Source: Devosia ureilytica
GTDB lineage: Bacteria; Pseudomonadota; Alphaproteobacteria; Rhizobiales; Devosiaceae
NCBI RefSeq assembly: GCF_024273195.1
Contig: NZ_JAMZCU010000001.1
Coordinates: 705,652 to 769,651, forward strand
DNA: 64,000 bases
Direction of reading: 5' to 3'
Of the stretch, positions 26,167 to 34,439 are shown piece by piece (within the stretch, counting starts at the first letter, position 1; the number at the start of each line of letters is the position of its first letter). The notes below the pieces were generated by a model. The model was not told where the DNA came from and did not search any database. It saw only the letters and a program-made list of their open reading frames with translations. The translations under genes were made by a program, and so were the position numbers.

Positions 26167-26802
26167 TCAGGACGTGGCAAATGCCTTGGTCGCCGTTTCG
26201 CTATTGCGGCGGGCGCGGGTCGCGGCGTGTTTGGCCAGTTGGGCGGCGCCGGCGTGGAATTGCGAGAAGGTGATGCGGCCCGAGGTGCCGGCAATGGTGA
26301 CACCGCGCCAATTGGGACGAACGACACGCACATCGGACCAGTCCAGTTCCACGACGCGCCCCATGGCATTGCGATGCCTGACCTGCTTGTGGTCCCAGGA
26401 GGTGTGGGTGAATAGCCCCGCCATGCCGATGCCAAGCGATCCGCCCGAAAGCAGCAGCACGGCCAGATAGGTCGCGATCAGTTGGGTTGTATCGGCCACA
26501 TGGCCCATGACAATAACGGCAAACAGCAGCACAGCCGCCAGCCCTGCCGCGCCATAGCAGGCGAAATATTCGACCATCGAGGGCCGCAGTTCGGCCAAGC
26601 CCCCTTCAACCACCACGGCCTCTTCGGGCTGGAGCAGGCGCAGGGCCAGGAAGGCGGCATAGCCAAATGCAACCACGCCGGCCGCACGCGAGAGCGGCAG
26701 ATGGGCGGTGGCGGGAATGTACTTGAGGATGATGAGTAGGGTGATCGTCACAAGCGGCAAAGCCACTTCCTGCCAACGCAAAGGCACTCTGCTATTCTCC
26801 AA
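26167..26802 (-). CDS. Hypothetical four-helix membrane protein with soluble C-terminal domain
   Basis: 211 residues. Four hydrophobic segments are visible at about residues 13-26, 38-55, 80-103 and 108-130. A soluble C-terminal domain (VVELDWSDVRVVRPNWRGVTIAG) looks like a small beta-sandwich of the PH-like/bPH type, then ends in a basic Ala-rich helix. I do not recognise a family. It lies upstream of the molybdopterin oxidoreductase in the same direction but is separated by 81 bases, so co-transcription is possible rather than certain. Confidence 0.7.
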   Translation of the reverse strand: MENSRVPLRWQEVALPLVTITLLIILKYIPATAHLPLSRAAGVVAFGYAAFLALRLLQPEEAVVVEGGLAELRPSMVEYFACYGAAGLAAVLLFAVIVMGHVADTTQLIATYLAVLLLSGGSLGIGMAGLFTHTSWDHKQVRHRNAMGRVVELDWSDVRVVRPNWRGVTIAGTSGRITFSQFHAGAAQLAKHAATRARRNSETATKAFATS

Positions 26803-27113
26803 GGTGCGGGGGCCGGTGACGCAAGTTCGGCGGATTTCTGCTCTTAAGGGTACGGAAATAAAGTGATTTGGCCATTCACAATTCCGCCATAAGTGGGGCG
26901 AGCCGCATCAACGAGGCCTGGTGTTGCATCGACGCGACTTCGCATTCTGAGTCAATTGCCTCGCAGATTGATTCAAGCCGGTGACAGACAGAATCCGGCG
27001 CTCCTTCCAAGTCCCTCCAGCCACGCAATAAATTTCGGAATTGTATGCGACTTATCTCGCAGGACGCCTCCCCGGCCGGGGAGGCGTTCGCTCACAAGGG
27101 CACTTTGCGCCGG
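26803..27113. other. 311-base intergenic region without a gene; contains a perfect 24-bp palindrome at 27064-27087
   Basis: No open frame with coding character is seen on either strand. Near the end of the MFS gene sits ACGCCTCCCCGG followed directly by its reverse complement, giving a 24-bp perfect palindrome with no loop bases. As RNA it would form a very stable stem 27 bases after the MFS stop on the minus strand. No T-run follows, so it is a weak terminator candidate or a dispersed palindromic element. Confidence 0.6.
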
Positions 27114-28691
27114 TTAGCGCGCCACCGACGCAGGGGCGCCGACCATGGCTGCCGTTGCGGCCTCTTCGGCATTGATTTCGGCTTCTGGCTCCTTGCGCAG
27201 GGAAGTCGCGAGGGTAAGTTCTTCGAGCAAGAAGCTCAGGCCAAAGGCGACAATGGCGGCACCGGCGGCAGTGTAGAACACCGGGTGGAGCGCCGAGGCG
27301 AAGGCTTCGAGCACCATGGTGCGGACCGGCTCGGGCAGCGATGCAACCGCCTGGGCACTGAAGCTGCCCGTGCCGCCGCCCTCCGGCATGATATCGCCCA
27401 GCCGGGCGGCCAGGCCGCTGGAAAAGATCGCCCCAAAGATCGACACGCCGATGGAGCCGCCGATCTGGCGGAACAGCGTATTGCCGGCGGTGGCAGTGCC
27501 CACCACTTCGCGCGCCACGGCATTTTGCGTTGCGGTGATGCTGACGCTGTTGACTGGGCCGATGCCGGCGCCAACCAGGAACATGTAAACCGCAATCTGC
27601 CAGGACGGGGTATCGAGCTGCATGGTGGCGAGCAGTAGCAGGCCACCGACGAGGACAAAGGTCGCAATCTGCGGCAGCACCTTATAGCGCCCGGTGCGGG
27701 TCATGATGAACCCTGAGACCATCGAGGTGCCAATCAGGCCCACCATCATCGGCAGCAGCTGCAACGCGGAGTCAGTGGGTGAAACGCCCTTGGCCAGCTG
27801 CAGATACATGGGCAGGAAGGTGATCGAGCCAAACATGGCCATGCCGACGAGAAAACCAATGGCGCTGGTGACGGCAAAGGTATTGTTGCGGAAAAGGTTC
27901 AGCGGCAGGACCGGCTCGGCTGCACGGGATTCCACCCAGATGAAAGCGCCCAGCATGGCGACGGCGGCCACGATGAGCCCCATGACCTGGACCGAGAACC
28001 ATTCAAAGGTGTTGCCGCCCAGCGAGGTGGCCAGCACGAAGGCGGTCAGCCCACCCGAGAGCAGCACGAAGCCGGAATAGTCGATGGAATGCTGGACCCG
28101 AATGCCACGCGGCTTGAGCGCAACGGCGATGATGGCCAGAGCCAGCACGCCGAGCGGCAGGTTGATGAGGAAAATCCACTGCCAGGAAATGTGCTCGACA
28201 ATAAAGCCGCCAAGCAGCGGGCCGACCACCGTGGCGACGCCGAACACGGCGCCGAACAGGCCCTGCACCTTGCCGCGCTGGCGCGGGGGAATGATGTCGG
28301 CCACGACCGTCATGGCGACCACCATCAGTCCGCCGCCCCCGAGGCCCTGAATGGCGCGCGCCGCAATCAGGAAGGTCATGCTGGTGGCCATGGCCGAGAG
28401 CAATGCGCCGAGGAGGAATATGACGATAGCGGCCTGCAGGACGATCTTGCGGCCAAAGAGGTCGCCGAGCTTGCCATAGATGGGCGCCACCACCGTGGAG
28501 CTGAGCAGATAGGCGATGACCACCCAGGTCAGGTGATCGAGGCCGCCAAGCTGGCCGACAATGGAGGGCAGCGCGGTCGAGACGATGGTCTGGCCCAGCG
28601 AGGCGAGCAGCAGGGTAACGGCGACAGCGCCGATTATCAGGGCAATGGAGGGATTGTCCGGCGCTTGGGCCGGTTGAACGGTTTCGGACAT
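27114..28691 (-). CDS. MFS multidrug efflux transporter, 14-helix DHA2 (EmrB/QacA) family
   Basis: 525 residues from ATG 28691, preceded by AAGGA. About 14 hydrophobic segments are present. Family motifs include TIVSTALPSIVGQLGG in helix 1, the loop motif A-like GKLGDLFGRK, and the motif C-like GPLLGGFIVEHISWQWIFLINLP. It exports lipophilic or cationic compounds using the proton gradient. It is divergent from a MarR regulator, the normal arrangement for a drug-inducible pump, with a palindromic candidate operator between them. Confidence 0.92.
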   Translation of the reverse strand: MSETVQPAQAPDNPSIALIIGAVAVTLLLASLGQTIVSTALPSIVGQLGGLDHLTWVVIAYLLSSTVVAPIYGKLGDLFGRKIVLQAAIVIFLLGALLSAMATSMTFLIAARAIQGLGGGGLMVVAMTVVADIIPPRQRGKVQGLFGAVFGVATVVGPLLGGFIVEHISWQWIFLINLPLGVLALAIIAVALKPRGIRVQHSIDYSGFVLLSGGLTAFVLATSLGGNTFEWFSVQVMGLIVAAVAMLGAFIWVESRAAEPVLPLNLFRNNTFAVTSAIGFLVGMAMFGSITFLPMYLQLAKGVSPTDSALQLLPMMVGLIGTSMVSGFIMTRTGRYKVLPQIATFVLVGGLLLLATMQLDTPSWQIAVYMFLVGAGIGPVNSVSITATQNAVAREVVGTATAGNTLFRQIGGSIGVSIFGAIFSSGLAARLGDIMPEGGGTGSFSAQAVASLPEPVRTMVLEAFASALHPVFYTAAGAAIVAFGLSFLLEELTLATSLRKEPEAEINAEEAATAAMVGAPASVAR

Positions 28692-28771
28692 TAGGGCATT
28701 CCTTGCGGGCCGGGCCGCGATTTGTTGCGGCCCTTGAGAATTCAATTCTGAGCGCATATATGTGCCCAGGA

Positions 28772-28798
28772 CAATTACATGTCAACAGCATGCAATTG
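28772..28798. promoter_or_regulatory. Candidate MarR operator between efflux pump and regulator
   Basis: Inverted repeat CAATTACATG (28772-28781) and CATGCAATTG (28789-28798), 9 of 10 positions complementary, with a 7-base spacer. The size and AT-rich arms suit MarR-family operators, and the position suits control of both the divergent MFS gene (start 28691) and marR (start 28829). Confidence 0.6.
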
Positions 28799-28828
28799 CC
28801 ACGGACATGCAAAACTGCGAGGGCTGCC

Positions 28829-29440
28829 ATGCCTTTGGGCGACAAGAGAGAACTGGCTGCGCTACTGCGCCAAGCCGGCATTGCCACCGCCACAGCGGAG
28901 GCCGTGATGGATATTGACGGGCTGATGCAGAAATGGCGCCGCCGGGCTATGAAGCGCGAGCTGGGCCATCGCGCCCTGCTCGATCTCAAGGTGGGGATCG
29001 ATCTGGCCCAGTTGGACGTGCTCACGGCTATCGATGCTCCTGCCCCCGAATTTGGCGAAAGTCAGGGCGAAACGATGGTCGCAACGGTCGCCGAGCGGCT
29101 CAATATCGACCCGTCGCGCGCCAGTCGTCTGGTGAGCGAGATGGTGGATCAGGGCTTTGCCCGCCGCGCGGTCAGCCAGGCCGATGCGCGGCGCACCATT
29201 ATCGAGTTGACCGAGCGGGGCCGGGTCGTGGTCGATGCCGTGCGCGCCTATAAATTCCTGATCATGGGCGATTTTCTGAGTGAGTGGGACGCGACCGAAC
29301 TCGCCGCCTTCGTGCCGCTGCTCAAGCGCTTTGGCACCTGGATGGATGGCATCGATCCAGCCACGGAAAAGCATGCTGGCGAGATTGAAGCCCTGGCCAA
29401 GGACATCAACAAGGCCGGCAAGGTTTCCGAGCCGAGCTAA
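28829..29440 (+). CDS. MarR-family transcriptional regulator
   Basis: 203 residues from ATG 28829, preceded by GAGGG; earlier in-frame starts would cover the operator. A winged helix is visible: AERLNIDPSRASRLVSEMVDQGFARR as recognition helix and turn, then the wing QADARRTIIELTERGRVVV with the conserved D-x-R. The helical N- and C-terminal arms form the dimer. It very likely represses the divergent DHA2 pump and itself and is released by a small aromatic or lipophilic ligand. Confidence 0.9.
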   Translation: MPLGDKRELAALLRQAGIATATAEAVMDIDGLMQKWRRRAMKRELGHRALLDLKVGIDLAQLDVLTAIDAPAPEFGESQGETMVATVAERLNIDPSRASRLVSEMVDQGFARRAVSQADARRTIIELTERGRVVVDAVRAYKFLIMGDFLSEWDATELAAFVPLLKRFGTWMDGIDPATEKHAGEIEALAKDINKAGKVSEPS

Positions 29441-29508
29441 CCATGGGCGCCGCTTCTGTGGCGCTCCCTATATCACCGGCAACTGCCGGCAAGACTGAAG
29501 GCGGCGCG

Positions 29509-29841
29509 CTAGTGGACGGCGCTGCGCACGTCGTATTCGGCTGCGGCCTCTCCCGACGCTGGATCGGTTACGCCGAGGTCGCCGCCGAGGTCTTCGAGCA
29601 TCGAGCGCATGCCATCGAGCGAGCGGATCATTGCGGGCCGAGCCTTGACGATACTGTCGAAGCCGTCCCACTCGCCCAGGAAGTAGAAGTCACGATCCCC
29701 GGTCTTGACCAGGCTGAAGCGGTGCATGCCGGCCGCCTTGAATTCCTCGCCGGCCGATTCCAGCATGCTACCGTGATGGGCTATCAACGCGTCTTCAAAA
29801 CCGGGCTTCACCCGCATACGCACAATATTGTAGGCCGTCAT
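29509..29841 (-). CDS. Small dimeric alpha-beta barrel (antibiotic-biosynthesis-monooxygenase-like) protein
   Basis: 110 residues from ATG 29841, preceded by GGGAGG. The pattern of beta-strand (AYNIVRMRVKPGFE), helix (DALIAHHGSM), strands (HRFSLVKTGDRDFYFLGEWD) and a second helix fits the ferredoxin-like fold shared by ABM, EthD and NIPSNAP-type proteins. No catalytic residue can be named. It is convergent with marR and alone on its strand. Function unknown. Confidence 0.65.
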   Translation of the reverse strand: MTAYNIVRMRVKPGFEDALIAHHGSMLESAGEEFKAAGMHRFSLVKTGDRDFYFLGEWDGFDSIVKARPAMIRSLDGMRSMLEDLGGDLGVTDPASGEAAAEYDVRSAVH

Positions 29842-30049
29842 CGACGCCTCCCATGTTAGCCGCTCAGGCCACCCACGTGGGCTGACGCGGTGTCCCATTC
29901 TACGCCTGCCGCAGCGGAGGTTACAGGGGATTCAACGGACCGCCTGAGCTCGGGTCTCAACGCATAGGGGTGATCGCTGTCATGAATACGATTTGTTGGA
30001 CAGCAAGGGTTTATGCGCCTAGCAGTCTTGCCGCCTGGGGAGGATCAGC

Positions 30050-31264
30050 TTGAAAATGACGCAAAGGCGCATACCGGTAACGGCGCTGCTTGGCACCAAT
30101 ATGTTCTTTTCGGGCGTCACTTACGCCGCGACCATGCCTTATGCGTCGCTGGTGGGTGTGGATACGCTGGGCATGTCGCCAGGCCTTTTCGCGACGATCA
30201 TGAGCGCAGGCGCCATCGTGGGCACCTTTGTTTCGCTGGGGCTGGGCTATCTCTCCGACAAGCTGCGCGACCGGCGCTTGCTGGTGCTGATCACGGCGCT
30301 GGCCGGCATCCTTGCCCATGGCCTGATCTATATCGCCCCTTCGCAAGCCAGCTTTGCCATCGCCATGGGGCTGATCATGCCGCTGGCGGGAGCGTCCTAC
30401 GGGCAGAGCTTTGGCTATCTTCGCGTCTATTATCTCAAGCATCGCCCGGACAAGGCGGATTTCATGGTCACCTCCTTGCGGACGGTGTTCACGCTGGCCT
30501 GGATCATCGTGCCGCCGCTGGCCGGCTGGGTGGCGGCCGAGTTCAGCATTTTCAATGTCTATCTGGCATCGTCGCTGAGCTATGCGGTGATGGCGGGGGT
30601 CTTCGCCCTGCTGATGACCGATGCCAGCACGGCCGTGCAAATGCCTGCTCCCGTGCGCGAAAAGGGCGCGTCGCTGCTGTCCGTCTTTGCCCTGCGGCCC
30701 GGAATTCTCGCGGGGCTTCTGGGCCTGATCGTGATGGTCGGAGCGATGCGATTGCTGACGCTGAGCGTGTCGCTGTTCATCGTCACGGACCTGGGTGGCA
30801 CGGTGACAGATGTGGGGTTCTACGCGGGGATCACCGCGGCGGTGGAAGCGCCCTGCATGATGCTGCTGGCCTATCTGACCACGCGGCTGAGTAAGGAAAC
30901 CTTGCTCGCCGCCGCCGGCCTGGTGATGGCCGTGTTCATGGGGCTGAGCAGCGTCCTGACCAATATGACGGCGCTTTACTGGCTATTGCTGCTCAATGGC
31001 TTGGGTACGGCCGCGCTAATGAGCGTCAACATTCCCTATATTCAGGATGCCATCAAAGGCCGCGTCGGCCTGTCAACCTCGCTGATGGATATTGTCGCCA
31101 TCGCCGCCAACCTGCTTGGCGCGGCCGGCTTCGGCATCCTGGCGGGCGGTGGCAATTACCGGCTGGCACTGGGCGTGGCAGCCGGTCTGTCGGTTGTTGG
31201 CGCAGCCATCATGGCCTTTGGCAATTTGAGCCGGCTGGGCCGGCCCAAACCTGTCACCGCCTGA
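30050..31264 (+). CDS. MFS transporter resembling sugar-efflux (SetA-like) carriers
   Basis: 404 residues with twelve predicted membrane segments. The start is probably TTG at 30050 because GGGGAGG ends 6 bases before it; the ATG at 30056 is the alternative. The loop after helix 2 reads LGYLSDKLRDRRLL, a motif-A variant, and MPLAGASYGQSFGYLRVYYL is like Set-family helix 4. Such carriers export sugars or sugar analogues, but substrate prediction from sequence is unreliable. It converges with the helicase gene (stop to stop, one base apart). Confidence 0.8.
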   Translation: MKMTQRRIPVTALLGTNMFFSGVTYAATMPYASLVGVDTLGMSPGLFATIMSAGAIVGTFVSLGLGYLSDKLRDRRLLVLITALAGILAHGLIYIAPSQASFAIAMGLIMPLAGASYGQSFGYLRVYYLKHRPDKADFMVTSLRTVFTLAWIIVPPLAGWVAAEFSIFNVYLASSLSYAVMAGVFALLMTDASTAVQMPAPVREKGASLLSVFALRPGILAGLLGLIVMVGAMRLLTLSVSLFIVTDLGGTVTDVGFYAGITAAVEAPCMMLLAYLTTRLSKETLLAAAGLVMAVFMGLSSVLTNMTALYWLLLLNGLGTAALMSVNIPYIQDAIKGRVGLSTSLMDIVAIAANLLGAAGFGILAGGGNYRLALGVAAGLSVVGAAIMAFGNLSRLGRPKPVTA

Positions 31265-33202
31265 TCAGTCGTCGGCGCGGCTTTTCTTGTGGTCCTTGGG
31301 CTTGGCCGCCTTCTTCTTGGGCGGGCGAGCTTCGCCTTCGGCAGCGGGCTTGGACCAGGCCGGCTTGCCCTTGTCCTTGGGGAAGGATTTCTCCTTGGCG
31401 GCGAAGGGCTTTGCTGCCTTTGCCGGACGCGCCTCGCGCGGAGGACGCGGCGTTTCCATCATCGCTTCGAACCCATCGTCGGACCGCGGCTTGGCGTAGC
31501 GTTCCTTGCGGTCGGCGCGTTCGGGACGCGGCGCCATCGGGTCGTAGCGCTCCGGCGGGCCGGGCGGACGGCGGTTGGACTTCGGGCGCTCGGGGCGTTC
31601 GCCCGGACCATCGACAGCGCTGATGTTGACGCCGCGCTCGCCGGTGCCATTGGTGCCGACATTGCGCAGGAAGCTGTCGACCTTGTCGGCGGCGATCTCG
31701 AAGATCGTTTCCGTATCAAAAATGCGGATCGATCCAATGGCCGATTTGGTGACGCCACCAGCCTTGCAGATCATCGGCAGCAGCCAGCGCGGCTCGGCTC
31801 GCTGCTTGCGACCCAGATTGACCTTGAACCAGCTGCCGCCAGCAAAGGCCTCGCGGCTACGCGGCTCGCGCGCACCGAAATCGTCCTGCGAGGTGACGGT
31901 GACATCCTCTGGCACCGGCCGGGCGGCCAGTTGCAAGCGCAGATAGGCTGCAGCAATGGCTTCGGGCGCATGGCGCTCGAGCAGTTGAGCCACCATCGGG
32001 GCTTCATCTTCGCTCGCCGCAGTGCTCAAGGTGTCCGCTGACAGGATATGTTCGCGATAGCGCGCGTCGATATCGGCGGCGCTGGGCGGGGCCTGCATTT
32101 CTGCTTCGATTTTCGCCGTCCGCAGGATCGAAAGAGCCACGCGCTTCCGGTGGGCCGGGGCGATGACCACGCAGGTGCCCTTGCGCCCTGCCCGGCCGGT
32201 GCGGCCCGAGCGATGCAGCAGCGTTTCCGCATTCATCGGCAGGTCGGCGTGGATGACCAGGTCGAGATTGGGCAGATCGATGCCGCGCGCGGCGACGTCG
32301 GTGGCAACGCAGATGCGGGCCCGGCCATCGCGCATGGATTGCAGCGCATTGGTGCGTTCGGCCTGGCTGAGCTCGCCCGAGAGCGTCACCACATCGAAGC
32401 CACGATTGTGCAGCCGCGCTGACAGGTGCTTCACCGCCTCGCGGGTGGAGGCAAAGACGATGGTATTGGTGCTCTCATACCAGAGCAGCGTATTGATCAC
32501 GGCGTTTTCACGCTCATTGGCGGGCACCGACATGAGCTTGTAGTCGATATCGGCATGCTGCGAGCCCGAGCTGACGGCCGAAACGCGCAGGGCATTGCGC
32601 TGGAAGGTCTTGGCCAGCTCGGCAATCTGCCGGGGCACGGTGGCCGAGAACAACAACGTGCGACGGTCCTCGGGGGCCGCGGCCAGGATGAACTCAAGGT
32701 CCTCGCGGAACCCGAGATCGAGCATTTCGTCAGCCTCGTCGAGCACCACGGCACGGAGCGCGGAGGTATCGAGGGCGCCCCGCGTAATGTGGTCGCGCAG
32801 GCGGCCCGGCGTCCCCACGACGATATGGGCGCCACGCTCAAGCGCCCGGCGTTCGGTGCGCTGGTCCATGCCGCCAACGCCGGCGGCGGTCTGGGCGTGC
32901 AGCGGCGCATAGAGCCAGGTCAGTTCGCGCTGCACCTGCATGGCCAGCTCGCGGGTTGGCGCAATGACAAGGGCCAGCGGCGCGCCCGGCGGCGGCAGCA
33001 TGTCGGCGCCGCCGAGCAGGGTCGGCGCAATGGCCATGCCGAAGGCGACAGTCTTGCCCGATCCGGTCTGGGCGGAAACGAGCAGGTCGCGGCCTTCGGT
33101 CTGATCCTCAATGACGGCGGCCTGCACCGGGGTGAGGCTGTCATAGCCCTTGGCCTCAAGGGCGCGGGCGATGGGGGCGAGGATAGTATCAGGAAGGGAC
33201 AA
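31265..33202 (-). CDS. DEAD-box ATP-dependent RNA helicase (DeaD/CsdA-like)
   Basis: About 645 residues, taking TTG 33202..33200 as start (MSLPDTILAPIARALEAKGY, then LTPVQ, is the normal Q-motif opening). The open frame runs to 33415 but crosses the ndk terminator and a dispersed palindrome, so the longer form is rejected. Helicase motifs are all present: AQTGSGKT, PTRELA, LDEADEMLD, FSATVP, ATDVAARGID and HRSGRTGRAG. A DbpA-like RNA-binding domain follows, and the last 130 residues are rich in Lys, Arg and Pro, suited to RNA contact. It would remodel structured RNA in ribosome assembly or mRNA decay, often in the cold. Confidence 0.88.
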   Translation of the reverse strand: MSLPDTILAPIARALEAKGYDSLTPVQAAVIEDQTEGRDLLVSAQTGSGKTVAFGMAIAPTLLGGADMLPPPGAPLALVIAPTRELAMQVQRELTWLYAPLHAQTAAGVGGMDQRTERRALERGAHIVVGTPGRLRDHITRGALDTSALRAVVLDEADEMLDLGFREDLEFILAAAPEDRRTLLFSATVPRQIAELAKTFQRNALRVSAVSSGSQHADIDYKLMSVPANERENAVINTLLWYESTNTIVFASTREAVKHLSARLHNRGFDVVTLSGELSQAERTNALQSMRDGRARICVATDVAARGIDLPNLDLVIHADLPMNAETLLHRSGRTGRAGRKGTCVVIAPAHRKRVALSILRTAKIEAEMQAPPSAADIDARYREHILSADTLSTAASEDEAPMVAQLLERHAPEAIAAAYLRLQLAARPVPEDVTVTSQDDFGAREPRSREAFAGGSWFKVNLGRKQRAEPRWLLPMICKAGGVTKSAIGSIRIFDTETIFEIAADKVDSFLRNVGTNGTGERGVNISAVDGPGERPERPKSNRRPPGPPERYDPMAPRPERADRKERYAKPRSDDGFEAMMETPRPPREARPAKAAKPFAAKEKSFPKDKGKPAWSKPAAEGEARPPKKKAAKPKDHKKSRADD

Positions 33203-33350
33203 AGCAGTTCTTTCGGAGCGGGATACACCATGCGTGCCAGGTCCCGACCATTCGAGAAGCTCCGACAATTTTCTGGTGTCGTTCAAAGGGATTTCGCCAT
33301 CATGACGAAATGACCCAGGAGGCGTTCGTGTCACTATAGCACGAACAAGC

Positions 33351-33377
33351 AAAAAGGCCGCCCCGTCTGGGCGGCCT
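33351..33377 (-). terminator. Rho-independent terminator of ndk
   Basis: On the minus strand, stem AGGCCGCCC / GGGCGGCCT (33377..33355, 5-base loop) is followed by a T-run at 33355..33351. It lies 62 bases after the ndk stop in the direction of ndk transcription and separates ndk from the helicase gene. Confidence 0.85.
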
Positions 33378-33391
33378 GATCTCAAGATGGG

Positions 33392-33409
33392 CCCCGGCCT
33401 GCGCCGGGG
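33392..33409. repeat. Dispersed GC-rich palindrome (CCCCGGC-CTGC-GCCGGGG)
   Basis: A 7-bp perfect stem with a 4-base loop followed by TGACA. Elements with this core are scattered between genes in many alphaproteobacterial genomes and often give rise to false N-terminal extensions reading SPRRRPGPIL, as happens here for the helicase frame. Only this copy is clear in the window. Confidence 0.6.
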
Positions 33410-33438
33410 TGACAACCGAGTGCGTCGATAGGTCGGTG

Positions 33439-33861
33439 TTAGCCGACGATTTCGTCGTCCGAGAAGAAGAACTTGATCTCTTCGGCAGCCGTTTCAGGAG
33501 CGTCCGAACCGTGGACCGAGTTCTCGCCGACGGAGAGAGCGAATTCCTTGCGGATGGTGCCTTCGGCTGCATTTGCCGGGTTGGTCGCGCCCATGATTTC
33601 ACGGTTCTTGAGGATGGCGCCTTCGCCTTCCAGCACCTGCACGACGACGGGCGAGGCAATCATCTGCTCGACCAGCTCACCGAAGAAGGGGCGTTCCTTG
33701 TGGACCGCGTAGAAGCCTTCGGCCTGGGCGCGGGTCATGTGGATCTTCTTCATCGCGATGGGGCGCAGACCGGCCTCTTCGAACTTGGCAACGATCTTGC
33801 CGATCAGGTTGCGGCGGACGGCATCGGGCTTGATGATGGAGAAGGTGCGTTCGAGCGCCAT
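33439..33861 (-). CDS. ndk: Nucleoside diphosphate kinase
   Basis: 140 residues, the usual length, from ATG 33861. The opening [18 protein letters not shown] and the active-site segment [11 protein letters not shown] with phosphorylated His117 are diagnostic. It transfers phosphate from ATP to other NDPs by a ping-pong reaction and balances nucleotide pools. It is transcribed alone from upstream of 33861 and ends at the terminator at 33351-33377. Confidence 0.98.
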   Translation of the reverse strand: MALERTFSIIKPDAVRRNLIGKIVAKFEEAGLRPIAMKKIHMTRAQAEGFYAVHKERPFFGELVEQMIASPVVVQVLEGEGAILKNREIMGATNPANAAEGTIRKEFALSVGENSVHGSDAPETAAEEIKFFFSDDEIVG

Positions 33862-33937
33862 GGGTCGATCCTTGAATGGGTCTGTTGGAAAGGTGGCGCC
33901 TTGTAGCGGTAGAGTTTGACGGAGGCAAGACGCCTCA

Positions 33938-34345
33938 TCAACCCAGAGACACGAGGCAATCGCCGTTGCCTTCCTCGACTTCCACCTCGCCATGGACAAT
34001 CTGGTTATTCTCCGGGTCACCCACAGTTACGTCCAGATTGGCAATCAGCTCGCCCGCCTCGATCACCTGCTCGGTTTGGACCGGCACGATCTGCATGGTG
34101 CACATCTGCGCGGTATTTACGGTGGGCAAGTGCACGGACACGATGGTGCCACGCGGCTCGGCGAGTTGGGCGGGTTCCACGGCCTGGCAGGCACCACCAT
34201 CGAATGTGGCGCGGAGCAGAACGCGTTCGCTATCGATGCGGCATGCCGTCAGCGCGGTGAAATTGGCCGCCTCCTGGGCGAATACGGCGGCGCAACTCAG
34301 CGTGAGCGCAAGCGCCAGCGGGAAGGACCTCATCGATCTGTGCAT
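33938..34345 (-). CDS. Hypothetical exported small protein
   Basis: 135 residues from ATG 34345, preceded by GAGGAG. A signal peptide is clear ([18 protein letters not shown], cleaved near AQE). The mature part is acidic and beta-rich with Cys in TACRID, GACQAV, QMCTMQ and GDCLVS, suggesting two disulfides. I recognise no family. It is on the same strand as ndk, 76 bases upstream, and divergent from the ABC-F gene. Confidence 0.65.
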   Translation of the reverse strand: MHRSMRSFPLALALTLSCAAVFAQEAANFTALTACRIDSERVLLRATFDGGACQAVEPAQLAEPRGTIVSVHLPTVNTAQMCTMQIVPVQTEQVIEAGELIANLDVTVGDPENNQIVHGEVEVEEGNGDCLVSLG

Positions 34346-34439
34346 TAGACATCTCCTCAAGCGCGCGGTATTGGCTCACCAAACATCGCAATTCTTATAT
34401 GGACCGCCATCCTGATCATAGGATTGGCGAGATTTTGGC

